From: JAAZNO01 sp964508025
Lineage (GTDB): Bacteria; Chloroflexota; Anaerolineae; B4-G1; SLSP01
NCBI GenBank assembly: GCA_964508025.1
Contig: CAZDSF010000004.1
Span: 31,566 to 95,565 of the forward strand
Length of the DNA stretch: 64,000 bases
Reading direction: 5' to 3'
Program-made: the position numbers and the translations under genes
Notes under the pieces: model-generated
Told to the model about the DNA's origin: nothing
What the model saw: only the letters and a program-made list of their open reading frames with translations
The model's database searches: none
Shown: in pieces, positions 42,569 through 50,208 of the stretch
How positions within the stretch are numbered: the stretch's first letter is position 1
How the letters are laid out: each line of letters begins with the position of its first letter

Positions 42569-43048
42569 ATGTGGGGTAAGGAAAAAACGCGCGATGAGGA
42601 GGTTGTTCAGCCGGTAGCGCCGACACGTCAGCCTGCGGCTGCCTCCAAACCCATCGAGACCACCATCGGTCCGAACACCCATATCAAGGGCGATATTCAG
42701 GGAGATGGGAGCTTGCGCATCGAAGGGGTGGTCGAAGGGACCATTGCCACAACGGGCAACCTGGTGATCACGGAGAGCGCCAAGGTGCTCGCAGAGATCA
42801 AGGCGAGCAATGTGTCGGTGGCGGGCGCCGTCAAGGGCAACATCCATGCGAATCGCGTCGAAGTGTTGGCGACCGGGCGCGTGTGGGGCGATCTCACCGT
42901 CAAGGTGATGCTCACCAACGAAGGCGCCTACGTCAGCGGGCAGATCATCATGCCCAAGGATATCAAACCGCCGCAGTTGGATATGGAGCCTTCCAGACCT
43001 GCTGCGCCGGCGCCGGCTCCGCAACCCAAGAAAGAGCCAGCCGCGTAA
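42569..43048 (+). CDS. bactofilin (polymer-forming cytoskeletal protein)
   Basis: 159 residues. The central right-handed beta-helix shows the repeating pattern IGPNTHIKGDIQGDGSLRIE, GVVEGTIATTGNLVITESAK, VSVAGAVKGNIHANRVEVLA. N- and C-terminal tails are disordered, the latter Pro/Ala-rich with Lys at the end. Bactofilins polymerise without nucleotides and act as scaffolds for wall enzymes or polar structures. AGGAGG lies seven nt before the ATG. Followed by a strong terminator. Confidence 0.93.
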   Translation: MWGKEKTRDEEVVQPVAPTRQPAAASKPIETTIGPNTHIKGDIQGDGSLRIEGVVEGTIATTGNLVITESAKVLAEIKASNVSVAGAVKGNIHANRVEVLATGRVWGDLTVKVMLTNEGAYVSGQIIMPKDIKPPQLDMEPSRPAAPAPAPQPKKEPAA

Positions 43049-43053
43049 CCAGC

Positions 43054-43090
43054 AAAATCGAAGAGCGGGACCTGCCCGCTCTTCGATTTT
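43054..43090. terminator. intrinsic terminator between bactofilin and glycosyltransferase genes
   Basis: AAAATCGAAGAGCGGG (43054-43069), 5-nt loop, CCCGCTCTTCGATTTT (43075-43090): a perfect 16-bp stem followed by T residues and preceded by A residues, so it works in both directions. Confidence 0.85.
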
Positions 43091-43141
43091 TATCAGCCCA
43101 GCCGTCAGGCTTCTTATCCAGGCGGCGCCCCCTGTGCTTTT

Positions 43142-44611
43142 TCATCCTCGTGCGGCGCGCGCCTGGAGCAATGTAGCGCCTACCATCAATGCCTCGCCGC
43201 TCACTGCGACAAAGGCGAGCGGCAGCAGCTCCTCTTTNNNNNNNNNNTCCTCTTTCCCCACGAGCAGCGCCTGCCACGCGGCGGTCAAAGCGTAAACGCC
43301 CAATAGCGCCTCTCCCAGGGTGGCGCGATCCGGTTTGAGTCCGTAATGCGTGCGTCGCCAGCGCCCCTCGCGCGCTTGCAAGCGGAACTTGGGGGTGCGA
43401 TGGAAGGGGCCTCCCCAATGCCTGAATCCATCTACGAGCGCCAGGGTATTGCTCCAGGCCAATCCCATGCCCAGCGCCATCAATACGGGGTAGGCGAGGA
43501 TACGATGCGGCCAATCCTTGTAGAGCGCCATTTGGCCGATGAGATATAGCAGCGGCGGAATGGCGATGATAGCGCCCAGAATGCCGCTCAGTGGGGGCAG
43601 CGGTGGGCGATAGAGCGCCATCGGTAAGGCGAGCAGGATCAGCAGCAGGAACAAGGGCTGGGTGATGTAGCCGCTCAGGTGCAGCAAGGCCATGATCTTT
43701 TGCGCCGGATTGAGCCGCGAAGAGCGCAGGATTGGGCCGGCGAGCTTGCGCAGGCATTGCGCCGCGCCCTTGGCCCAGCGGTATTGTTGCTGCTTGAACG
43801 CGGCGACCAGCGGCGGTAGTTCCGCCGCCGCTGTGACATCGGGCAGATAGCGCACGCGCCAGCCGCGCAATTGCGCGCGATAGCTGAGATCGAGATCCTC
43901 GGCGACGGTGTCGCTCTGCCAGCCGCCTGCATCTTCGATGGCGGCTTTGCGCCAGACGCCTGCCGTCCCGTTGAAGTTCATCAGCAGGCCGCTGCGGTTG
44001 CGGGCGATGTGTTCGACGGTGAAATGCGCATCCAGCGCCAACGCCTGCGCCTGCGTGATGGGCGAATACTCCGCGTTGAGGTGGCTCCACCGCGCTTGCA
44101 CCATTCCCATGCGGGAATCCGTCAGCAGATGGGGCATCGTCCGCTGTAGAAAATCCGGCGCCGGACAGAAATCGGCGTCGAAGAGTGCGATGAATTCGCC
44201 CCGCGCCTGGCGTAACCCTGCTGCGAGCGCGCCCGCTTTGAAGCCTGTGGGGTGCTCGCGGTGCAGCAGCGTCACGCGATAGCCTTGATCTCGAAGATTT
44301 ATGGCTTCTGCTTCGGCCAGGGCGGTGGTCTCATCGTCAGAGTCGTCCAGGATTTGGATCTCCAGCCGGTCCTGGGGCCACTTCAGGGCGGCAATGGCCT
44401 GTAATACGCGCTGCACTACATAGCGCTCGTTGCGCAACGGCAGCTGCACGGTCACAAAGGGCAGCGCCATCTCTGGCGGCAAGGCGGGCGCAGGTTGCAC
44501 AACGCGCCGGTGTTTGAGGTACAGTCCAATGAGCATAGCGATGTGTACGGCGTATAGCGCTAGCGCCGCCAATACAGCAGTGTAGAGCAATCCGATTATC
44601 TCAGTCATCAT
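43142..44611 (-). CDS. family 2 processive-type glycosyltransferase (membrane)
   Basis: About 489 residues. N-terminal helix (GLLYTAVLAALALYAVHIAM), a GT-A catalytic domain and three or four C-terminal helices. The D, D, D, QxxRW motif set is complete: LEIQILDDSDDE, FIALFDADFCPAPDF, VAEDLDLSYRAQLRGW, QQYRWAKGAAQ. Similar to cellulose synthase-like or CgtA/exopolysaccharide glycosyltransferases. Ten N (43238-43247) interrupt the last part, but they are flanked by an 8-bp duplication whose removal restores the frame as VGKEELLPLAF. A TATAAT box seven bases before ATG 44611 and the lack of a Shine-Dalgarno sequence suggest a leaderless message. Confidence 0.88.
   Translation of the reverse strand: MMTEIIGLLYTAVLAALALYAVHIAMLIGLYLKHRRVVQPAPALPPEMALPFVTVQLPLRNERYVVQRVLQAIAALKWPQDRLEIQILDDSDDETTALAEAEAINLRDQGYRVTLLHREHPTGFKAGALAAGLRQARGEFIALFDADFCPAPDFLQRTMPHLLTDSRMGMVQARWSHLNAEYSPITQAQALALDAHFTVEHIARNRSGLLMNFNGTAGVWRKAAIEDAGGWQSDTVAEDLDLSYRAQLRGWRVRYLPDVTAAAELPPLVAAFKQQQYRWAKGAAQCLRKLAGPILRSSRLNPAQKIMALLHLSGYITQPLFLLLILLALPMALYRPPLPPLSGILGAIIAIPPLLYLIGQMALYKDWPHRILAYPVLMALGMGLAWSNTLALVDGFRHWGGPFHRTPKFRLQAREGRWRRTHYGLKPDRATLGEALLGVYALTAAWQALLVGKEXXXXKEELLPLAFVAVSGEALMVGATLLQARAARG
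43238..43247. other. assembly gap (10 N), probably artificial
   Basis: The gap is flanked on both sides by TCCTCTTT (43230-43237 and 43248-43255). The contig ends evidently overlap by eight bases and no sequence is missing. Confidence 0.9.
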
Positions 44612-44701
44612 AGCAGGGATTATACCTGAAGTCTGGAATACGGTGAGGGTGGCGGAGGGCATTTTTGCTTAGCTGTGGTAAGATAGCTCAGGTTGCCGCT
44701 C

Positions 44702-44824
44702 TGGCGTTTTGCCAAGCAGCGGAGCGTTGAAACGCCCTGCTGCTACCCGCAAACCCGTTAAAACGGGTTAGAGAGTGCGTTTTAACGCACTTTGCGTATC
44801 AGCCAGCGGTTTGCAACCGCTGGC
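44702..44824. repeat. run of five palindromes with a shared GTT/AAC core
   Basis: In order: TGGC-GTTTT-GCCA (44702-44714), GCGTT-GA-AACGC (44724-44735), AACCCGTT-AA-AACGGGTT (44752-44769), AGTGCGTT-TT-AACGCACT (44774-44791) and GCCAGCGGTT-TGC-AACCGCTGGC (44802-44824). All are perfect, each has a different stem, and four of them share GTT...AAC at the apex. They fill the leader of the subtilase gene. Confidence 0.75.
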
Positions 44825-44858
44825 GAGGCCACAAATTTACTTAGGGAGGATTCCACTG

Positions 44859-47800
44859 ATGTTGCTACGACGTATCTGGACGTTGCTGCTGGTGTTGACG
44901 CTGGCTTTGTCCTTCGTTCCCCCTCCGGTTATTGCCAATGACAACACCCTTGCGCTTCCTGCGGTAGACGATGATTACGCGCTGGATTTGGGCGGGGTGC
45001 GCTTCGATCCGCTGTATGGTGCGCCCGCGCTGCCGCCTGCCTGGCGCGCTCCCGCGACGGCTGGCCCCGATCTGCACTTGGTGCAACTCGTAGGCCCCAC
45101 GCAGGCGCTGTGGCTGGCGGCGTTGGAAAAGGCTGGGTTGGAGGTGGTGCAGTACATCCATCCGTTCACCTACGTGGTGTGGGGCGACGCTGCCGCGCTG
45201 CGCCGGGCTGAGATGCGCGATTTCGTCCGCTGGACTGGCCCGTTCGCGCCGGCCTATCGCGTGCTGCCCGAATGGCGCGCGCTGGATGCGACGCCCCTCG
45301 CGGTGTACATGATGGTTTATCGCAGCGCGGGACGCGCCGCCGTGACCGACGCGCTCGCGGCGCTGGGCGCGCAGCTGGAGGCGCCGCTGTACCTGGGCTA
45401 CGGCTTCGATGGCTTGACGGCGACGCTGCCCGGCAACCGGCTCGTGGATGCGGCGCGCATTCCCGGCGTCTACACCATCCAGCCGACAGCGACCGAACGT
45501 GCGACGCGCGGCGAGATGAGCAATCAGGTCAATGTGAACAACGTGGATGCCAACAATCAGGCTTTCACTGGCTATCGCGCCTGGCTCACGGGCGTGGGCC
45601 TCGATGGCAGCGGCGTCGTCATCGCCAACGTGGATAGCGGCATTCAGGATACACATCCCGATCTGGTGAACCGGATGCGGCCCTGCGCCGGTACAACCTG
45701 CGGCGGCGCGACCTCCAGCGCCCACGGCACGCACACGGCGGGCATCATGGCGGCGGATGGCAGCGCTGGCGTGTTGGATAGCCGGGGCTTTTTGCGCGGG
45801 TTGGGCGTCGCGCCGGGCGCCAGCCTGGTGGAACAGGTTTACGGCAGCTACGATCTCACGTTGCTCATGCGCGATTCCGTCGTCAACGGCGCGGTGATCT
45901 CCGGCAACAGCTGGGGACCTGGGAGCACGCCGCGCGGCTACGACGCCGATACCCGCAAGGTGGATGTGGGCGTGCGTGATGCGAATCTCACCGTTCCAGG
46001 CAATCAGCCGTTGCACTACATCCTCTCAATTATGAATGGCTATGGCGGCGTGAGCACGCAGGGCACGCCGGATGAGGCCAAAAACATCTTCACCATCGGC
46101 TCGACCAAAATGCAGAACAGCAATGGTTCGCAGATTTTGGCGATCAATGATCTCTCCAACAACACGGCGCACGGCCCCGCGTTGGATGGGCGTAAGATTC
46201 CGCACATGGTTGCGCCGGGGTGTTATGTGGATTCCACGGTGCCGACCAATGCCTACGGGACGATGTGCGGCACGAGCATGGCTTCGCCGCACGTGAGCGG
46301 CGCGGCGGCGCTCTTCATCGAGTATTACCGGGGGTTGTTTGGCGTGGATCCCAGCCCGGCGCTGCTGAAGGCCGCCTTCTTGCCGGTAGCGCACAGTCTC
46401 GTGGGCAACCGCGATGCCAACAATGGGATTCTCGGTCACCCCTTTGACAGCAAGCAGGGCTGGGGGAGGATGGATCTGGCTGCCGTGGTGAATCCTGCCC
46501 TGCCGGTGTTGTACTTCGATAACCCGCAGCTGTTCGACAATTCCGGCGAGATGTGGGAGCAGCCGCTTGCCGCCGCCGATCCCACACAGCCCGTGCGCTT
46601 GATGCTGGTGTGGACCGATGCGCCGGGGCACGGGCTGGGGGGCAGCACGCCCGCCTGGGTCAACAACCTGGATCTCGTGGTGGAGGCGGACGGCGACACC
46701 TATCGGGGCAATGCCTTCGCCGCGAACGGTTGGTCGCAGCCGAATGGCGCTGCCGATGGGATGAACAACACCGAGGGCGTCTTCCTCGGTCCCGCCGCGC
46801 CGGCAACCTTCACCGTGCGCGTGCTGGCAACTAACATCGCCGGCGATGGCGTTCCGAATGTCGGCGATGGTACCGATCAGGATTTCGCGCTGGTCTGTTA
46901 CAATTGTATGATCGGGGCTGATTTCACTTTGGATGTTGATTCGCTCTCGATGGCGTTGTGCGCGCCGGATGTGGTTTCGGCTACTGTGACCGTTGGGCAG
47001 CAGCTCGGCTATGCTGAGGCTGTGACCCTCGCAGTGCAGCCGCCGGTCGGAATTACGGCGACGGTCTCGCCGACTGTGGTCGCGCCGCCGGGCGCCGCGA
47101 CGCTGACGCTATCGGTGGGGCCGGAGATCACGGCGGGCGTCTATACGGTGACGCTGACGGCGACGGCAGAACTGACCAACGTCAAAGCGGTGCAGCTGGC
47201 CCTGCAAGTCAACACCTGTGCCCCCGAATCGCCCGTGTTGCTGTCGCCTGCCGATGGCGCCGCCGGTCAACCTTACACCGGTCTATCGCTGGCGTGGGAA
47301 GCGCAGCCGCTTTCCGCCGGCTATCGGGTGCAGGTAGATCGCACGCCGCTGTTCGCGTCGCCGCTGGTGGATGCGCTCGCCAGCACCGCTGCGTATTCCG
47401 CTTCGATGGCGCTGGAGAGCGACGCGTGCTATTGGTGGCGGGCGCAGGCGAATAACGCTTGCGGCAGCGGCGCTTGGGCTGAGCCGTTCCACTTTGCAAC
47501 GGTCGGTGTGGATGTGGTATTTGGAGATGATATGGAATCCGGCGCGGCAAACTGGGAGCAGCAGACCCCCGTCGGCGCTGCAACCTGGACGCTTACCACG
47601 GCGCAGTCGTACAGTCCGGAGCACGCCTGGTATGTGCCTGATGCGCCTGAAACGACCGATAGCCGGCTGTGGAATGCGTTGCCAGTACCGGTGGGCGCCG
47701 GCAGCACGCTGCGTTTCTGGCACCGCTATGCGTTCGAGGGCAGCGGCGATTTTGCGTGGGATGGCGCGGTGTTGGAAATCTCCACCGATGATGGCGCGAC

Positions 47801-48623
47801 TTGGGAAGATCTGGCCCCGCATTTCACGAGCAATGGCTACAATGGCGTCATCCGTGCAGGCACCTCCAATCCCCTCGCGGGACGTTCCGGTTGGGTGGGG
47901 GAGCTCGCCGTGTGGACCGAAGTGGCGGTGGATTTGAGCGCCTTCGCGGGAGAGTCTGTGCAGATTCGCTGGCGCATCGGCTGTGATGGTTCTGTTGGCG
48001 CTTTGGGCTGGTTTATTGATGATGTGGTGATCGCGGCGCCTGCGCCCCCCAATCCGCCGCCCACGCTGGATGCGGTGCTGCCTGCTGCTGTGGTGGGCGA
48101 TACGGATACGTTGTTGACCTTGACCGGCGCGGGTTTTGTGGGATTGCCGGCGGTGCGGCTCGGCGCAACGTGGTTGCCCACGGTGACGTTGGTGAGCTCC
48201 GCTACCGTGACGGCGATGTTGCCGGCAGGCATGGCGAACGGGGTCTATACGCTCACGCTTTTCAATGGCGATTGCCAACCGGTGGCGCTGGCAAACGTTT
48301 TGACTATCCAGGGATCATTGGCGGCGCCGGAACGGCTCAGTCCGTTGCCGGGCGCGCTCATCACCGTTACGACGCCGCTGCTCGCGTGGGAGAGCGTGCC
48401 GCAGGCAGTTGGGTATCGCGTGCGGTTGAACGACACGCTGCATGATGTGGGGAACACGCTCGTGTATACCACGCCGGTGCTGGCGGATGGCGTCTACACG
48501 TGGACGGTGACGGCGTACAATGTCTGGGGCGGCGTCAGCCCGGCGCCGGCGCCGTGGACGTTCACTATCGAAACGCCGCGGACCTGGTTTATCTATTTGC
48601 CGTTGTTGCTGCGCGGGGAATAG
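44859..48623 (+). CDS. large secreted subtilisin-like (S8) serine protease
   Basis: 1254 residues. Signal peptide (WTLLLVLTLALSFVPPPVIA), a prodomain-like region to about residue 215, and an S8 catalytic domain with triad D259 (ANVDSGIQDTHPD), H289 (SSAHGTHTAGIMA) and S473 (CGTSMASPHVSGAAAL). Behind it come a P-proprotein/CUB-like region with LMLVWTDAPG, Ig-like repeats, a MAM/jelly-roll-like segment and two fibronectin/IPT-like domains. It ends RTWFIYLPLLLRGE, a tail common in secreted Chloroflexota proteins. Start ATG 44859 with AGGGAGGA upstream; the leader holds five palindromes. Likely role is extracellular protein degradation. Confidence 0.93.
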   Translation: MLLRRIWTLLLVLTLALSFVPPPVIANDNTLALPAVDDDYALDLGGVRFDPLYGAPALPPAWRAPATAGPDLHLVQLVGPTQALWLAALEKAGLEVVQYIHPFTYVVWGDAAALRRAEMRDFVRWTGPFAPAYRVLPEWRALDATPLAVYMMVYRSAGRAAVTDALAALGAQLEAPLYLGYGFDGLTATLPGNRLVDAARIPGVYTIQPTATERATRGEMSNQVNVNNVDANNQAFTGYRAWLTGVGLDGSGVVIANVDSGIQDTHPDLVNRMRPCAGTTCGGATSSAHGTHTAGIMAADGSAGVLDSRGFLRGLGVAPGASLVEQVYGSYDLTLLMRDSVVNGAVISGNSWGPGSTPRGYDADTRKVDVGVRDANLTVPGNQPLHYILSIMNGYGGVSTQGTPDEAKNIFTIGSTKMQNSNGSQILAINDLSNNTAHGPALDGRKIPHMVAPGCYVDSTVPTNAYGTMCGTSMASPHVSGAAALFIEYYRGLFGVDPSPALLKAAFLPVAHSLVGNRDANNGILGHPFDSKQGWGRMDLAAVVNPALPVLYFDNPQLFDNSGEMWEQPLAAADPTQPVRLMLVWTDAPGHGLGGSTPAWVNNLDLVVEADGDTYRGNAFAANGWSQPNGAADGMNNTEGVFLGPAAPATFTVRVLATNIAGDGVPNVGDGTDQDFALVCYNCMIGADFTLDVDSLSMALCAPDVVSATVTVGQQLGYAEAVTLAVQPPVGITATVSPTVVAPPGAATLTLSVGPEITAGVYTVTLTATAELTNVKAVQLALQVNTCAPESPVLLSPADGAAGQPYTGLSLAWEAQPLSAGYRVQVDRTPLFASPLVDALASTAAYSASMALESDACYWWRAQANNACGSGAWAEPFHFATVGVDVVFGDDMESGAANWEQQTPVGAATWTLTTAQSYSPEHAWYVPDAPETTDSRLWNALPVPVGAGSTLRFWHRYAFEGSGDFAWDGAVLEISTDDGATWEDLAPHFTSNGYNGVIRAGTSNPLAGRSGWVGELAVWTEVAVDLSAFAGESVQIRWRIGCDGSVGALGWFIDDVVIAAPAPPNPPPTLDAVLPAAVVGDTDTLLTLTGAGFVGLPAVRLGATWLPTVTLVSSATVTAMLPAGMANGVYTLTLFNGDCQPVALANVLTIQGSLAAPERLSPLPGALITVTTPLLAWESVPQAVGYRVRLNDTLHDVGNTLVYTTPVLADGVYTWTVTAYNVWGGVSPAPAPWTFTIETPRTWFIYLPLLLRGE

Positions 48624-48636
48624 CACACTGCTGGTG

Positions 48637-48690
48637 ATCGGCGGCGGAAGACCCTAAGGGTTTGGATGACAGCGGTCTTCCGTCGCCGAT
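48637..48690. terminator. terminator between the subtilase and HDAC-like genes
   Basis: ATCGGCGGCGGAAGACC (48637-48653) pairs with GGTCTTCCGTCGCCGAT (48674-48690) with one mismatch, followed by a T-rich run. Lies between convergent genes. Confidence 0.75.
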
Positions 48691-48707
48691 TTTGTGTTAC
48701 GTCCTTC

Positions 48708-49730
48708 TCAGGCAAATGCACGCAACACCGCGACGGCGTTCTCGCCCAGCGTATCGAGGCGGTAGCCGCCCTCCTGGATGATGACGGTGGGCCATCCTTG
48801 CGCGGCGATGCGCTCGCCGATGGCGCGGAAGCCCGCCGACGTGATGCCCATGTCGCCGATTTCGTCTCCGGCGGCGATGTCGAGGCCCAACGAGAGCACC
48901 AGCATCCCCGGCGCGAAGGCGCGCAACGCGGCAAGCGCTTCATCGAGCGCCGCGAGGTAGGTCGCGGCGTTGATCCCCTTGGGCAGCGGCAGGTTGAGGT
49001 TGGCCCCCAGGCCCGCGCCCGCGCCGCGCTCGTCGGCAAAGCCCCAGTAGAAGGGATACTCGTCGCCCGGATCGGCGTGCAGCGAGGCGTAGAAGATCGC
49101 CGGATCCTCGTAGAAGATGGCCTGCGTGCCGTTGCCGTGATGGAAATCCACATCGAGGATGGCGACGCGCCCGCCCGTGCGTTTTGCCAGATGGCGTGCG
49201 GCGATGGCGGTGTTGTTGAGGTAGCAGAAACCGCCGTAGAGATCGCGGGCGGCGTGGTGTCCCGGCGGGCGGCAGAGGGCGTAGGCGCTGCGCTCACCCG
49301 CGAGCACGGCATCCGCGGCGGTTAGCGCGCATTGGGCGGCCCAGTAAGCGGCTTCCCACGTCCCCGCGACGATGGGGCTGCCGATGCCGAAGGCGTAGTA
49401 GCCGCGCTGTCCGCCGATGCCGCTGGGCCGTGCGCCGGGGATCCGCACGGCGAATGTGCCAGGGATCACGGCTTCCTCGTAGCCGAGCCAGGCGGCGTTT
49501 TCGGTATAGGCGCTGCGCAGATAGGCGACGAAATCCGCATCGTGTACAGCGAGCACCGGCGCCAGGCCATGATCCTCCGGCGGCAGCACCGGGCCGAGGT
49601 CGGCGGCGCGAATCGCTGCCAGAATGTGCTCCGCCCGCGCGGGCAGCTCTTCGATGATGAACGGCTGCCCATCAAGCGTGATATTTTCGGTATTATGTAG
49701 CAGATGGCTGGATGTATAGATCGTTTTCAT
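48708..49730 (-). CDS. histone deacetylase-family (acetoin utilisation/acetylpolyamine amidohydrolase-like) protein
   Basis: 340 residues, zinc-dependent deacetylase fold. Key blocks: ALCRPPGHHAARDLYGGFCY (catalytic His pair), GRVAILDVDFHHGNGTQAIF (zinc Asp and His), FYASLHADPGDEYPFY, LNLPLPKGI, and LVLSLGLDIAAGDEIGDMGI (second zinc Asp). Bacterial members deacetylate polyamines or acetyl-lysine. The ATG at 49730 has no Shine-Dalgarno sequence; instead a 15-bp tandem repeat (49732-49780) comes right up to it. Confidence 0.92.
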   Translation of the reverse strand: MKTIYTSSHLLHNTENITLDGQPFIIEELPARAEHILAAIRAADLGPVLPPEDHGLAPVLAVHDADFVAYLRSAYTENAAWLGYEEAVIPGTFAVRIPGARPSGIGGQRGYYAFGIGSPIVAGTWEAAYWAAQCALTAADAVLAGERSAYALCRPPGHHAARDLYGGFCYLNNTAIAARHLAKRTGGRVAILDVDFHHGNGTQAIFYEDPAIFYASLHADPGDEYPFYWGFADERGAGAGLGANLNLPLPKGINAATYLAALDEALAALRAFAPGMLVLSLGLDIAAGDEIGDMGITSAGFRAIGERIAAQGWPTVIIQEGGYRLDTLGENAVAVLRAFA

Positions 49731-49731
49731 A

Positions 49732-49780
49732 GGCGAAAAAGCGAATGGCGAAAAAGCGAATGGCGAATGGCGAAAAGGCG
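49732..49780 (-). repeat. tandem leader repeat, family 2-like, abutting the HDAC-like start codon
   Basis: On the plus strand the 15-bp unit GGCGAAAAAGCGAAT occurs twice in perfect tandem (49732-49746, 49747-49761), then as partial copies GGCGAAT and GGCGAAAA. On the minus strand this gives CGCCATTCGC words like those before ppa and hdrA. Confidence 0.7.
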
Positions 49781-49849
49781 GAAGCGTGCGTCGGTGACAG
49801 CCGTTGCATTTCGGAGGGCTGTCGTCGGTCGCCGGTCATCCGTCGTCCG

Positions 49850-50038
49850 TCATTCTCCCGTGCGTTCTTTGCTCCCAATCTCCACCAGTTGGATTTGCAT
49901 CTGGTAGCGCTTGCCTTCGATTTCCACCTTGCCGTTGGCGTAGAAGCCCTTCGAGCCGGTCTTGAAATCCTTGGGCGGCAACGAAACGACGCTCACGGTC
50001 TGCCCCTCGGCGGTCTTGATCTCAGCGATAAGGAACAT
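49850..50038 (-). CDS. small conserved-looking protein, unknown function
   Basis: 62 residues: MFLIAEIKTAEGQTVSVVSL then PPKDFKTGSKGFYANGKVEI and GKRYQMQIQLVEIGSKERTGE. Judged real because AGGGGG lies seven nt before the ATG, the composition is protein-like and basic, and strand-like alternation suggests a small beta-barrel. I do not recognise a family. It shares strand with the HDAC-like gene but is separated by the tandem repeat. Its leader carries a related copy of the 13567 repeat. Confidence 0.6.
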   Translation of the reverse strand: MFLIAEIKTAEGQTVSVVSLPPKDFKTGSKGFYANGKVEIEGKRYQMQIQLVEIGSKERTGE

Positions 50039-50060
50039 AGTCTACCCCCTTTGAAAAGTA

Positions 50061-50086
50061 TGAAGGCGGAAGGATGAAGGCGGAAG
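50061..50086 (-). repeat. leader repeat, family 1-like, before the small protein gene
   Basis: On the minus strand: TTCCGCCTTCAT-CC-TTCCGCCTTCAT, a tandem form of the word that also makes up the 35-bp repeats at 13567 and 61926, and again just upstream of a ribosome-binding site. Confidence 0.55.
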
Positions 50087-50208
50087 TCACAAGTCAAGAA
50101 GGGATAGGGATGAGTAACGAGTGGCAGGTAACGCGCAACAGACACCCTATTTCCCCATCTCCCCCAGCTCCTCTGCTTCTCCGCTCCCCATCTTCTCATC
50201 CCCCAATT

